A DNA stretch of 64,000 nt from an uncultured Collinsella sp. (GTDB taxonomy: Bacteria; Actinomycetota; Coriobacteriia; Coriobacteriales; Coriobacteriaceae): positions 1-64,000 of the forward strand of contig CAUBPS010000008.1 of NCBI GenBank assembly GCA_958437935.1, written 5' to 3'. Below are positions 20,094 through 28,878 of this stretch, piece after piece. The position numbers were made by a program, and so were the translations under genes. How positions within the stretch are numbered: position 1 is the stretch's first letter; every line of letters starts with the position of its first letter. The notes below the pieces were generated by a model. It searched no databases and was not told the DNA's origin. It saw only the letters and a program-made list of their open reading frames with translations.

Positions 20094-21938
20094 CTAGGCC
20101 TCCTTGGTCGTAGAAATAGAATCGGATGATACTTCGACAGGTCCGCCAAAAGTACGGACAGCTGCGGCTCCACCGGCAAGCGGAGTCGCCATCTGGGCTT
20201 TTGTGCGTCGCGGTGCCGAAACGGGAAGTTCAAAGGCAAAGCCCGTCGCAAGCAAAAACCACGTAAGCGTATAGGTTGCAATCAGAGCGGCAACAAGGCC
20301 GCCCATCACGGCGCGTTGGGAAAATACGCTACATGCAGCCACAACCAGCACCGGAACCTCGCAGGCAGAAAGCGCAAGCACACCCTGCAGGAAGCCCGAG
20401 CGCCGATCGCGCGCAAGTGCCCCCGCGGCAACGCCGGCTATGCCTGGCAGCGCCAACGCCAGTGCGGCAATAATGCCCGGTAGCGACCCAGACCACACAA
20501 GCGATCCCAAAGTCGCCGTCACGCGAGCGCCCGACGCCAGCAGCGCGGCCGAAACCACGACCACAGCCCAAACCACACCGCAGACGACCGTCGCGCCGAC
20601 CATCAGCGCGCGACGAACCGCGCGGCCAGACGCATCCATGGGGCACGGCGTGAGCGGCTCGCCGCGGAGCGAACGACCGACATTTTGCGCATAGTGGTCA
20701 CAAAACGCCGAGAGCGCCGCCTCGACCGCCGCCGGCTCGGGACGATCTTTTTGATGGCTGGACAAACAGGCCATCACCACGTCGAACAGCTGGGCATCGA
20801 CAAACGCCAGCGCATCGCGTAGCTCCTCGGAATCCGGCTCAAGCCCCAGCTGCTGGGCCTGCTCGGCCGCGGCGAGCGCCACATCGGGCTCACGACGAAG
20901 CAGCTGAGTCAAATCGCAACCGGGCGCATGGGCACCAATGGGATAGTCGGGCCGCGTGTCCATCTTGAGACGGTAGGGGCTGGCGATGTCGCGCGTCTTT
21001 TTGCGCGAACCCGAGGTGCCCGAAGTGCCCGGCGCGGCTTCGTATGGCGCGACGCCGGCAATGAGCTCGTAAACCGTGCTTGCCGCGGCATAGACGTCGA
21101 TCGCCGGCGACATACGCAAAGCGCGCAGGTCGGGAATATCGTCGGTGAGCATCTCGGGCGGAGCGTAGGCCACCGTCGCGCGACGCAGCGTGGCATAGCG
21201 CTCCGTAAACGACGCCTTGCCGCCGGTACCGGCCACGGCCGACGCAGGCTCGAGCGCCAGCGACGAGCCAAAGTCGATCAGGCACAGGTCAAAGGTGCCC
21301 TCGGCAAGCTGCCGGTCAAGCGGTAGACGCGCCGTACGCACCATAATATTAGCGGGCGAGATATCGCGATGGACAAAGCCCTCGCCCACCAGGCTCATAC
21401 GGCAGAGCAGATCGAACAGGTCGCGACCCAGACGCGCCGCCACAAGCGGCGACAGGCGTCCGGCATCGTCCACGGCAAAGCGCGAGCGCAAGCGGGCAAG
21501 CGTCTCGCCCTCGACCCATTCCATGACAATTGCAGGCACACCGTCAACCTCGCCCCAGCCATAGAGGCGGGGAAAGCCCTTAAGGCCCGAAAGGGCGCGA
21601 TGGCATTCATATTCCTCGCGAAATGCCGCTTTGAACTTGGCGACCAGCGCCTCATGAGCGGCATCGTCGTCGAACTCATCGCGCGTCGGCAAGATGAGCT
21701 GTTTGAGTGCTATGGCCTCGCCTTGGGCGTTGACGGCACGCGTCACGCGGCCGATACCGCCACGGCGCATGGTGGCATCGTCGGCAAACAGTATCGTAAA
21801 ACGACGCAGATAGGCAGGCAGTTCGTCCTGACCGAGCGCAATGGCCGGCTCAAACCCGTCGACACGCGCCAGGCGCAGGCCGACCATGGGATCGCGACCG
21901 AGCGATTGTGGTGTGGTGGATGCAAGATCGGTCATCAT
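20094..21938 (-). CDS. Ser/Thr protein kinase with C-terminal membrane domain
   Basis: A 614-residue eukaryotic-type kinase. The glycine loop is degenerate (RRGGIGRVTRA), the ATP lysine is in EAIALKQLI, the catalytic loop is FVHRDISPANIMV and the metal motif LIDFGSSL, so the catalytic residues look intact. The kinase domain is followed by four hydrophobic segments (about 445-590), so it is membrane-anchored but has no PASTA or other obvious extracellular sensor. Its start codon overlaps the stop of the secreted-protein gene by 4 bp (ATGA) and it precedes the FHA gene by 3 bp. The tight operon suggests a dedicated three-part signalling unit. Confidence 0.88.
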   Translation of the reverse strand: MMTDLASTTPQSLGRDPMVGLRLARVDGFEPAIALGQDELPAYLRRFTILFADDATMRRGGIGRVTRAVNAQGEAIALKQLILPTRDEFDDDAAHEALVAKFKAAFREEYECHRALSGLKGFPRLYGWGEVDGVPAIVMEWVEGETLARLRSRFAVDDAGRLSPLVAARLGRDLFDLLCRMSLVGEGFVHRDISPANIMVRTARLPLDRQLAEGTFDLCLIDFGSSLALEPASAVAGTGGKASFTERYATLRRATVAYAPPEMLTDDIPDLRALRMSPAIDVYAAASTVYELIAGVAPYEAAPGTSGTSGSRKKTRDIASPYRLKMDTRPDYPIGAHAPGCDLTQLLRREPDVALAAAEQAQQLGLEPDSEELRDALAFVDAQLFDVVMACLSSHQKDRPEPAAVEAALSAFCDHYAQNVGRSLRGEPLTPCPMDASGRAVRRALMVGATVVCGVVWAVVVVSAALLASGARVTATLGSLVWSGSLPGIIAALALALPGIAGVAAGALARDRRSGFLQGVLALSACEVPVLVVAACSVFSQRAVMGGLVAALIATYTLTWFLLATGFAFELPVSAPRRTKAQMATPLAGGAAAVRTFGGPVEVSSDSISTTKEA

Positions 21939-22840
21939 AGGGCAAGCGCCGCCACGTTATTGTTGAAGTTACCGAGCGCGACGTCATCATCGCCGTAATG
22001 GCCGACCCATTGACATAGGTTGGTGTAACAGCCCCACAGATTGGCATACTGCTGATACCACTTTGACCGGGGCGAGAATGTCTGACGACCGAACTCGGCT
22101 CGAATGACAAACATCTCCCCGACCAGGCTGTCGCACGGCCTGGGATCTCCCGTAGAGTTATAGGTCGAAACCACGTCATTGGCACGAGAAACATAGCCGT
22201 CGAGCATGTTGTACTTGGTCACAAGCCAACTGTGAATGCTCTCTTCCTCAGCAGCGGAAAGGCCACCGGAGTTTGCATCGTTGTCAGTGTTGCCGCCCGT
22301 CGAGCCGCCGTTTCCAGACCCTCCGGCAGAGGAACCCGACCCAGAGCCGCCGCCCGAACTCGACGAATCCAAGCCGGAGCCAGAAGTATCCGAGCTACCG
22401 GGCTTTCCGGACTGCTGGGCGTCCTGCTCCTTCTGCTGCTCGACCTTATTCACCGTTGCCGCCACGCTATTGTTGGACAACCGATCGATGATCTTGGTGT
22501 TGGTGAGCACGATGGTTTTGCCATTGGCAAGCGTGACTTCGTTGTCCGGGGCCTCGGCGCCGTCCGCGTCGTCGGTGCCAAACACAATATGCGCGACCAC
22601 ACTTGCCCAAGCATATCCAGTCGTGGTGCCCAGGTCACTTTTGACCTCATGCCCCACGCGCGGTTCGCGTGCGGCATGTGCCTGCATCATGGACGGCACG
22701 GTCATGCCATAGGCAGAAACGCCAGCTATGACCAGCACCAGCGAGCACGACAGCAGCGCGTACGCCCGAGGCGCCAAGCCCAGTCGGCGTCGCATGCGCA
22801 CCGCGGCGCCGCGCTTTGTCTGAGTGCCACCGGGCCGCAT
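21935..22840 (-). CDS. Secreted or membrane-anchored protein with Gly/Ser-rich linker
   Basis: A 301-residue protein of unknown family. A basic N-terminus precedes one hydrophobic segment (about 26-43), then an extracellular stretch, a long Gly/Ser/Asn-rich linker (about 147-193) and a compact C-terminal region of about 110 residues with three cysteines and several Trp/Tyr. The ATG at 22840 has a strong GGAGGAG site; the frame runs 31 codons further upstream across a terminator, so that extension is rejected. It overlaps the kinase start by 4 bp. It may be the extracellular sensor or ligand-binding partner of the kinase. That role is inference from the operon only. Confidence 0.72.
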   Translation of the reverse strand: MRPGGTQTKRGAAVRMRRRLGLAPRAYALLSCSLVLVIAGVSAYGMTVPSMMQAHAAREPRVGHEVKSDLGTTTGYAWASVVAHIVFGTDDADGAEAPDNEVTLANGKTIVLTNTKIIDRLSNNSVAATVNKVEQQKEQDAQQSGKPGSSDTSGSGLDSSSSGGGSGSGSSAGGSGNGGSTGGNTDNDANSGGLSAAEEESIHSWLVTKYNMLDGYVSRANDVVSTYNSTGDPRPCDSLVGEMFVIRAEFGRQTFSPRSKWYQQYANLWGCYTNLCQWVGHYGDDDVALGNFNNNVAALAL

Positions 22841-22855
22841 GCGTTCTCCTCCAAC

Positions 22856-22880
22856 AAAAACACGCCGCTCGGGAGCGGCG
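22856..22880 (-). terminator. Terminator-like hairpin before the secreted-protein gene
   Basis: On the - strand CGCCGCTC CC GAGCGGCG is followed by TGTTTTTG, then within a few bases by the GGAGGAG ribosome site of the next gene. It may end the recR transcript or act as a leader attenuator; a possible promoter (TTGCGC, then GATACA) lies upstream around 22900-22935. Confidence 0.6.
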
Positions 22881-23018
22881 CATTCATTCGAATCCATATT
22901 TGAGTGTATCAGCGAACCCAAAAGGTTGCGCAACGAATGGGCAAATTAAGGATGCGAGTGGAAGCATCCATGCGATAAGCGGATACAAAGCATCTTTGTT
23001 GCACAACAAACTTACAGT

Positions 23019-23048
23019 CGCACGGGGAAATTATGGCTACCCCGTGCG
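23019..23048 (-). other. Hairpin downstream of recR
   Basis: CGCACGGGG and CCCCGTGCG form a perfect 9-bp stem 38 bp past the recR stop. There is no T-run on the - strand, so termination by it alone is doubtful. Confidence 0.4.
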
Positions 23049-23085
23049 TCACGAGGAAAACATACGGCAGGAGCAGGCTCGCCAC

Positions 23086-23682
23086 CTAAATCGTGCGACG
23101 GGCCTCGATGGCGCGCCCAAGCGTAAGCTCGTCGGCATACTCCAGGTCGCCGCCCACGGGCAGGCCGCTCGCCAGACGCGACACCTCAACGCCCAGCGGC
23201 TTGATAGTGCGAGCCAGGTAGCTCGCCGTGGTCTCGCCCTCAATATTGGGGTTGGTGGCGATGATGACCTCATGGATATCCTCGTGGCCCAAACGCGCCA
23301 GCAGCTCGCGGATGTGCAACTGCTCGGGACCAATCTTGTCCATGGGGCTGATCACGCCGCCTAGCACATGGTACAGGCCATGGTAGCTGCCCGTGCGCTC
23401 GATTGCCTGGACGTCGCGCGGCTCGCCCACCACGCAAATGCGAGTGGTGTCGCGCATCGAATCCTGGCAGATGGAGCACTCGTCGGCCGTGGCGTAGTTA
23501 AAGCAGCGGCTGCAAAAGTGAACCTCCTGCTTAACCTCCAGGATGGCCTCGGCCAGGCGGCGCGCCTCCTCGGCGTCAGCCTCCAACAGGTAATAGGCGA
23601 TGCGCTGAGCCGACTTAGGGCCAATGCCCGGCAGGCGACCCAGCTCATCGAGCAATTTTTGCAGGCTATGGTTGGCACTCAT
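23086..23682 (-). CDS. recR: Recombination mediator RecR
   Basis: A 198-residue protein, the usual RecR length. It helps RecF/RecO load RecA at gaps. It has the N-terminal helix-hairpin-helix region (LGRLPGIGPKSAQRIAYYLL), the four-cysteine zinc motif (CSRCFNYATADECSIC) and the Toprim domain starting CVVGEPRDVQAIE, with the Walker-B-like GETTASYLA region near the C-terminus. It lies 13 bp after ybaB in the common dnaX-ybaB-recR order. The ribosome site before its ATG is weak, consistent with coupling to ybaB. Confidence 0.97.
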   Translation of the reverse strand: MSANHSLQKLLDELGRLPGIGPKSAQRIAYYLLEADAEEARRLAEAILEVKQEVHFCSRCFNYATADECSICQDSMRDTTRICVVGEPRDVQAIERTGSYHGLYHVLGGVISPMDKIGPEQLHIRELLARLGHEDIHEVIIATNPNIEGETTASYLARTIKPLGVEVSRLASGLPVGGDLEYADELTLGRAIEARRTI

Positions 23683-23695
23683 ATATATGCGCGTC

Positions 23696-24016
23696 TTAGA
23701 ACGGCATGCCCGGGATGTTGAGGCCGCCGGTGATGGCGCCCATCTGCTTGTTGGCGAGCTCGTTGACGCCGTGGACGGCCTCGTTGACGGCAGCCATAAT
23801 CATGTCCTGCAGCATATCGACGTCCTCGGGATCGAGGGCATCGGGATCGATGGTGAGGTTGACGAGTTCCATCTCGCCGTTAACGGTCACCTTGACCATA
23901 CCGCCGCCGGCAGAGGCATCGACGGTCTGGGACTTGAGGTTCTCCTGCGCGGCGGCAAGCTGCTCCTGCATCTTGCGAGCCTGCTTCATCATCTGCTGCA
24001 TGTTCATACCGGCCAT
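23696..24016 (-). CDS. ybaB: YbaB/EbfC nucleoid-associated protein
   Basis: A 106-residue protein of the YbaB/EbfC family, small dimeric DNA-binding proteins. The N-terminal helix is Met/Gln/Lys-rich (MQQMMKQARKMQEQLAAAQE) and the core GGGMVKVTVNGEMELVNLTIDP is diagnostic. An AAAGGAG site precedes the ATG at 24016. It is followed by recR. In most bacteria dnaX lies directly upstream; here about 1.4 kb with three extra small genes separates them. Confidence 0.95.
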   Translation of the reverse strand: MAGMNMQQMMKQARKMQEQLAAAQENLKSQTVDASAGGGMVKVTVNGEMELVNLTIDPDALDPEDVDMLQDMIMAAVNEAVHGVNELANKQMGAITGGLNIPGMPF

Positions 24017-24355
24017 GATGGCTCCTTTACGTGCGGCCGCACGCCGAGCTGCAAGGGCAGCCGGAGCACGGCGGGACTTTCAAACTCAAAAATCGTACCA
24101 CGGCGCGCGGCGAGAGAGCGGGGCGGACGTGTTACCTCAGTCGATATACATGTCCTGGAGCGTGATGCGCCCCCAGGATTATGCAAAGTTGAATAATTCG
24201 CATCTGCATAATATTGAAAGCTAAATCTCGTAGAGCCGGAATCCGACATTTAATGCGTACCACTAAATGGCTAAATGCCGAGCCACTACTCGAGGCGGCA
24301 CGCATGACGGCGGGGTATAATTTGATTGCCATAGATTGCAATTTGGAGGTGCCCC
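24017..24355. other. Intergenic region with palindrome and candidate promoter
   Basis: No gene is seen. An inverted repeat ATTATGCA...TGCATAAT spans 24178-24212 and encloses TTGAATAATTCGCAT, which recalls an arginine-repressor box but is not a clean match. A perfect TATAAT (24316-24321) lies 35 bp before the gene at 24356 without a good -35. Promoters for ybaB-recR (leftward) and the small membrane protein (rightward) probably lie here. Confidence 0.45.
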
Positions 24356-24865
24356 ATGAACGCCCCCGACGCGCTCCAAAACATCCGCTCAAAACACCCC
24401 GTTGCATATTTGGTTCTCTATCTCTTTGTCGGCTGGGCATTGCTGGTTGTCATCACCCATGCTATAGCCTTTGGAGCAGAACTGCTGATAGCCAGCTCGG
24501 ACCAGCCCGCCGTCAAATGGGAAGCGACCGATGAGTGCACCGACGGAACCCGAACCATTTACTACAACAGCCCGTCCCTCTACCAGGAGTTCAAGGTCAA
24601 GATAGAGGACGCCAAGATTGTCGATGCCGAGCCAGGCGTTTATTTGGCAATCGGAGCAACCGTCAACGCCGAGCAAGTCGAATACACGGACAGCCATGCG
24701 ACGTATCGCATCGACCTCAGCATCCTAGGCCGACCGTCACGTACCTGTCTGCTCGAATGCGATATACGCGGCACCACGTTGCACATGTCCGAAATACAGA
24801 TGCGCCCGGACAAAACCCCTGAAGAGCTGGGGATCCTAAGCCCGGCGAGCGACTCTCAACAGTAG
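24356..24865 (+). CDS. Small membrane-anchored hypothetical protein
   Basis: A 169-residue protein I do not recognise. One hydrophobic segment (about 17-39) is followed by an extracytoplasmic domain of about 120 residues that looks beta-rich, with cysteines at DECTDG and TCLLECD. A GGAGGTG site precedes the ATG, and a TATAAT box lies 35 bp upstream. It is transcribed against all its neighbours, and its last 10 bp overlap the end of the DUF4160 gene tail to tail. It is one of three small genes inserted between ybaB and dnaX. Confidence 0.65.
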   Translation: MNAPDALQNIRSKHPVAYLVLYLFVGWALLVVITHAIAFGAELLIASSDQPAVKWEATDECTDGTRTIYYNSPSLYQEFKVKIEDAKIVDAEPGVYLAIGATVNAEQVEYTDSHATYRIDLSILGRPSRTCLLECDIRGTTLHMSEIQMRPDKTPEELGILSPASDSQQ

Positions 24866-25128
24866 AACGATAGCCCGCCAGTTGTTTCTTTCCAACGTTT
24901 GCAAATCAGCGCATGGTTAGATGAAACAAACTGCATGATATCGCGTAAATCCCGAGCAGGAATATCGCCCTTGTTATGGGCCAGCTTGCATCCGCCGGAG
25001 CGGGTAAGCCATATCTTGGTTGCCTCGGCAGTGGGGCGCTTGACCGCAACGTGAACATGGACAGGTTCGCCGTTCTCCCCCGTCCAGAAGAAGATGATGT
25101 ACGGCCCGAGTCGAAACAGGCTAGGCAT
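24856..25128 (-). CDS. DUF4160 protein (possible toxin-antitoxin partner)
   Basis: A 90-residue DUF4160-type protein, with the characteristic opening MPSLFRLGPYIIFFWTGENGEPVHVHV and a later ARDLRDIMQFVSSNHALICKRW. The start at 25128 overlaps the stop of the DUF2442 gene by 8 bp, so the pair is co-translated. DUF4160 and DUF2442 genes often occur together and are suspected toxin-antitoxin modules; no activity is established for most. The DUF2442-first order with overlap fits such a module. Confidence 0.8.
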   Translation of the reverse strand: MPSLFRLGPYIIFFWTGENGEPVHVHVAVKRPTAEATKIWLTRSGGCKLAHNKGDIPARDLRDIMQFVSSNHALICKRWKETTGGLSFYC

Positions 25129-25381
25129 AGACTCGTCCGCCTTCGTAGGCAAAACGCAGGATGAGCGGGGCATTGTTACGCACGAAATCATCGAGTTCTT
25201 TGAGGTCCGCTTCGCTAAAGCCCTCGTGTGACACCCAATTGAATGCCGGCAAGATACACTCCGCCGTGTCAAAACCCCAATCGCGCGGGCGCTCCACAAC
25301 AACCTTCACCGTGTTGTCCTCCCGGACTTCGGAATACGAAACCTGCGTATCGTCCTCAAGGCGGACATATTCCCACATCAT
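25121..25381 (-). CDS. DUF2442 protein (possible toxin-antitoxin partner)
   Basis: An 86-residue protein similar to DUF2442 family members, small proteins often paired with DUF4160. Beta-strand-rich N-terminal half (VRLEDDTQVSYSEVREDNTVKVVVERP), then a region with FNWVSHEGFSEADLKELDDFVRNNA. It is encoded directly upstream of the DUF4160 gene with 8 bp overlap. No clear DNA-binding motif is visible. Role is unknown; the pairing suggests a small addiction or stress module. Confidence 0.72.
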   Translation of the reverse strand: MMWEYVRLEDDTQVSYSEVREDNTVKVVVERPRDWGFDTAECILPAFNWVSHEGFSEADLKELDDFVRNNAPLILRFAYEGGRVYA

Positions 25382-25435
25382 AAGCTCGCTCCGTTCAAAG
25401 GGTTCTCTTCTTGAGCAGTATACCCGCCTGCGCAG

Positions 25436-27901
25436 CTACTCCACCGGTTTGAAGATGGTGGCCTGACCGAAGACGCTGCGGATGAGGTCTTTGGCCTCGT
25501 CCTCGGTCTGCGGGATGCTTGGGGCTGCGCCCTGATGGCCGAAGGGGCTGCCCGCACCAGGGTTGGACTCCCAGGGAGCTGCAGGAGCGTCCTCCTCTTT
25601 GGGGGCAGTTACAGCGGACTTGGGCGCGGGCGTCGCACCCGGCACGTCGAACGGAGGCAGATCGTCCCCGCTCGCATCGCCAGCGAAGCCGCCGACCATA
25701 GCGTCGTCGTAGGGCACCTGCTCGGATTCCCACGGTGCAGACTGCGCAGACGGCTGAGCCTTGGGAGCGGACGCGCGCTCGGGCGCTCGGGGTGCGGGCT
25801 CGGTCGGGAGCTTGCCCGTGGCAGGAGCGCCAGCGGGGTTGTCGGAGCGCAGCCAGGGGGCTTTGCCCAGGTCGGATGACTTGGGCGCAGGCGCGGCGGC
25901 GGGCTTGGGCGCGGGGACCGGAGCAGCTTGTTTGGGCGCAGCGGGTTCAGGCACCGACGGGGTCGATGCCGCTACCGGTGCCGCTTTTGGCTGCGGCGCG
26001 CTGGCGCTTGAGGATACAGGGGCCGCCGAGGACACGGGTTGCGGGTCCGCAGATGCCGCAGCCCGTGCAGATGGAGAATGCTCCTCATGTTGAGGAGCCG
26101 GCGTGCCACCTCCATCCAGGACGTAGTCGACGGTGCGACGACCGAAGACCGCGCAGACCGTCGGCAGGACCACCGACTGCGTATCGGCGCGACCGAGCAT
26201 CTTGATGGCAAAAGTCGAACCCGCGGGGAACGAGACCGTGAGCTTGGAGCCGTCGTCGGCCGTGGCGCGAGCGTTGAGCAAAAGCCCTGCGTAGGAAGCC
26301 TGACGCGCCTTGACACGCTCGACAACCTCGGCCCATTTGCGCTGCAGCTCTCCGGCATCCTCGACCGCGGGCGTCTCGGCAGCACCGGCGGCAGCAACCT
26401 GAGCGGCAGTGTTGGGCTGGGGCTTAGGTGCCGGCACGGCGGCAGGTGCGGGAGCCGGGGCAGCGGCGGGCTGGGGCGCGGACGCCGCAGGCTTGGACGC
26501 CGGTGCGGACGCAGCACGAGACGCCGGCTGGGCCGCCGGAGCGGCAGCACCACGGTCCCAAGGCATACCGCCCTGGCGCGCGGACGTATCAGCGGGGGCA
26601 GCGGATGCCGCCGGAGCAGCAGCACGGACGCCCGAAATTAGCGTCGGCTGCTGGGCGGCAGCGGGTACGGATGCTGCAGGCGCGGCGGCCTGAGCAGCAG
26701 CCACGCTCGCCGGCACCGCGGCATTGGCAACCATGGCCTCCAGGCGTGCCACGCGCTCGGCCAATGCCTCAATCGTTATATCAGCCTCGGGACGTGCCAG
26801 GCGCGTGCAGGCGATCTCGAGCACCAGGCGCACATCGCTCGCGCCCCTCATCTCCAGTGCGGCATCGTCGAGCACTGTCAGCACACGGGCCAGGCGGTCG
26901 GCAGGATGCTCGCCAAAGGCAGCGGCCTCGGCAGCAAGCGCCTCGGCCTGCTCGGAGCCGCCCTCAAACAGCTCGGCACGGGCACCGGCAACGCAGGCAA
27001 CGTACACGTCACGCACATGCGCCACCAGGTCGCGCGTCAGCTCCAGCAGGTCGTTTCCTTCCTCGACCTGCGCACGGATCAGTCCATAGAGCTCGGCAAC
27101 ATCGCGATCGGCAATGGCGCGGGAAAACTCGCCCAGAATCTGGTCCGAAACCTCGCCTAAAAGCGAGCGGGCGTCGTCCGCATGCACAGAACCGTTGCCA
27201 AAGACGCTCAGCTGCTCCAGCGTGGACAACGCGTCGCGCATGCCGCCCTTGGCATGGCGCGCCACGATGGCCAGCGCCTCGTCGTCGTAATCGAAGCCCT
27301 CCTGCTCGCACACGTATGCCAGGCGATGCTCAATATCCTCATTGCCGATGCGATGGAAATCGAAACGCTGGCAGCGCGAGAGGATGGTCTCCAGAATCTT
27401 TTGCGGGTCGGTGGTGCACAGCACAAAGATCACGTGTGCCGGCGGCTCCTCGAGCGTCTTGAGCAGCGCGTTGAACGCCGCCGTCGTGAGCATGTGAACC
27501 TCGTCGATGATATAGATCTTGTACTTGCCGCGCACCGGGGCAAAGTTGACGGAGTTGATGATTTCCTCGCGCACGTTGTCCACGCCCGTGCGGCTTGCGG
27601 CATCGAGCTCGTAGACATCGGGGTGGTTGCCCTCGGCAATGAGCTCGCACTCCTCGCAGGTGCCGTCGGGCATGCAGCCGCTCGCACCCTCGGCGCGCGC
27701 CGTCTCGGCATTGCGGCACAGCAGCGCCTTGGCAAGGATGCGCGCCATGGTGGTCTTGCCCGTGCCGCGCGGTCCGCAGAACAGGTAGGCGTGGGACAGG
27801 CGTCCCTCGGTGATAGCGTGCTCGAGCGTCGAGACGATATGCTGCTGGCCCACCACGGAGTCGAAGGTGAGCGGGCGATACTTTCGGTACAACGATTCCA
27901 T
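25436..27901 (-). CDS. dnaX: DNA polymerase III subunit gamma/tau
   Basis: An 821-residue clamp-loader ATPase. It opens with MESLYRKYRPLTFDSVVGQ, then Walker A GPRGTGKTT (about 43-51), a four-cysteine zinc module (CRNAETA...CMPDGTCEEC), the DEVH Walker B with HMLTTAAFNALLKTLEEPP, and the SRC arginine-finger motif LSRCQRFDF. The C-terminal half is a long Ala/Pro-rich linker and a tau-type tail. The ATG at 27901 has a GGGGGAG site; the frame extends 37 codons upstream into non-conserved sequence. I see no obvious slippery A-run for a frameshifted gamma form. Other genes separate it from ybaB-recR. Confidence 0.96.
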   Translation of the reverse strand: MESLYRKYRPLTFDSVVGQQHIVSTLEHAITEGRLSHAYLFCGPRGTGKTTMARILAKALLCRNAETARAEGASGCMPDGTCEECELIAEGNHPDVYELDAASRTGVDNVREEIINSVNFAPVRGKYKIYIIDEVHMLTTAAFNALLKTLEEPPAHVIFVLCTTDPQKILETILSRCQRFDFHRIGNEDIEHRLAYVCEQEGFDYDDEALAIVARHAKGGMRDALSTLEQLSVFGNGSVHADDARSLLGEVSDQILGEFSRAIADRDVAELYGLIRAQVEEGNDLLELTRDLVAHVRDVYVACVAGARAELFEGGSEQAEALAAEAAAFGEHPADRLARVLTVLDDAALEMRGASDVRLVLEIACTRLARPEADITIEALAERVARLEAMVANAAVPASVAAAQAAAPAASVPAAAQQPTLISGVRAAAPAASAAPADTSARQGGMPWDRGAAAPAAQPASRAASAPASKPAASAPQPAAAPAPAPAAVPAPKPQPNTAAQVAAAGAAETPAVEDAGELQRKWAEVVERVKARQASYAGLLLNARATADDGSKLTVSFPAGSTFAIKMLGRADTQSVVLPTVCAVFGRRTVDYVLDGGGTPAPQHEEHSPSARAAASADPQPVSSAAPVSSSASAPQPKAAPVAASTPSVPEPAAPKQAAPVPAPKPAAAPAPKSSDLGKAPWLRSDNPAGAPATGKLPTEPAPRAPERASAPKAQPSAQSAPWESEQVPYDDAMVGGFAGDASGDDLPPFDVPGATPAPKSAVTAPKEEDAPAAPWESNPGAGSPFGHQGAAPSIPQTEDEAKDLIRSVFGQATIFKPVE

Positions 27902-28017
27902 GGGTGCTCCCCCGGGTATACTGAGTCTTGTTGCCGCGGCGGCCATGCGGTCGCACGGCATACTGCATTCCATAATAACCCGTACGGCGAGCCCGCCGCG
28001 ATAGGAGTCCAAAGAGC

Positions 28018-28734
28018 ATGGCAGACGCAGAGAGCAACCTCGTTCCCTCCGAAGCAGCCGACCAGGTCGAGGTCGCGCTCGAGGCGCAGGCCGCGGCCGA
28101 TGACGGCATTATGTACCTCAACGAGTATCAGTACGAAAACGACCTCGTCACCGACTTCGCCCGCCTGGTCGCCTCGCCCAGGCGTCGCGGCTCGCTGTAT
28201 GTCGCCGCGGCAATTGCCGCGCTGCTCGGCATCGGCATGCTGGTGGCCGGCGGCAGCTGGATCAAGTTTGGCGTCGTCTTGATCGTATTCGGCGCCTTTT
28301 TGGCCTGGTGGAGCAAAAACCTTCACCACACGCTCGCCCGCGACTTTATCGATGCCGTCGAGGCCGACAAGTCCATGGGCGGCCGCTACCGCCGCGTCGC
28401 CGCCAACGAGAACGGTCTGATGGTATGGGGCAAGAGCGGCAAGTCGCAGTTCTTCCCGTTTGAAAAGCTCGACCACGTGCTCGACGGCGAGCGCATCTTT
28501 GTGGCCATGTTCGCCGACCAGGGCGTGACGATCCCTAAGGACACCTTTGTCCGCGGTGATGCCGAGCAGTTCGGTCCCTTCCTTAAGGCGCGCATCAACA
28601 AAAAACTCCGCATCGAGACCAAGAAGAAGAAAATGAAGGCCGAGAAGGCCGCCGCCGAGGCCAAGCAGGGCGACAAGCCCCAGGAGACCAAAGGCAAGCA
28701 GCGCAAGCAGAAGAAGAACAGGAAGAAGCGCTAA
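28018..28734 (+). CDS. YcxB-like two-helix membrane protein
   Basis: A 238-residue protein: an acidic N-terminal segment, two hydrophobic helices (about 60-100), then a soluble domain of about 90 residues with GRYRRVAANENGLMVWG and FFPFEKLDHVLDGERIFVAMF, which resembles the YcxB-like C-terminal domain, and a highly basic Lys-rich tail (about 198-238). A GGAG site precedes the ATG. It is divergent from dnaX and points toward the kinase block, though a gap of about 145 bp separates them. Function unknown. Confidence 0.68.
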   Translation: MADAESNLVPSEAADQVEVALEAQAAADDGIMYLNEYQYENDLVTDFARLVASPRRRGSLYVAAAIAALLGIGMLVAGGSWIKFGVVLIVFGAFLAWWSKNLHHTLARDFIDAVEADKSMGGRYRRVAANENGLMVWGKSGKSQFFPFEKLDHVLDGERIFVAMFADQGVTIPKDTFVRGDAEQFGPFLKARINKKLRIETKKKKMKAEKAAAEAKQGDKPQETKGKQRKQKKNRKKR

Positions 28735-28878
28735 GGCCAAACCAGACAGGCAGCCTCGCATCCCGCTATCCTCCCCATGCACCCGAGCGTGCTACACTAG
28801 CAGCATCTATGCCACCGCGAACGGCTCGGCTCCGCGCCCGCCACTCGCAAACGAACTTTAAACGCACGAGGGTTGGCC

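Noticed and set aside
25436..26700. Programmed frameshift in dnaX for a gamma form
   Set aside because: No A-rich slippery heptamer was noticed in the Ala/Pro-rich linker; shortened products would need another mechanism.
27902..28017. SRP RNA gene next to dnaX
   Set aside because: The conserved GGAAGGAAGCAGC-type core is absent on both strands in the dnaX flanks.
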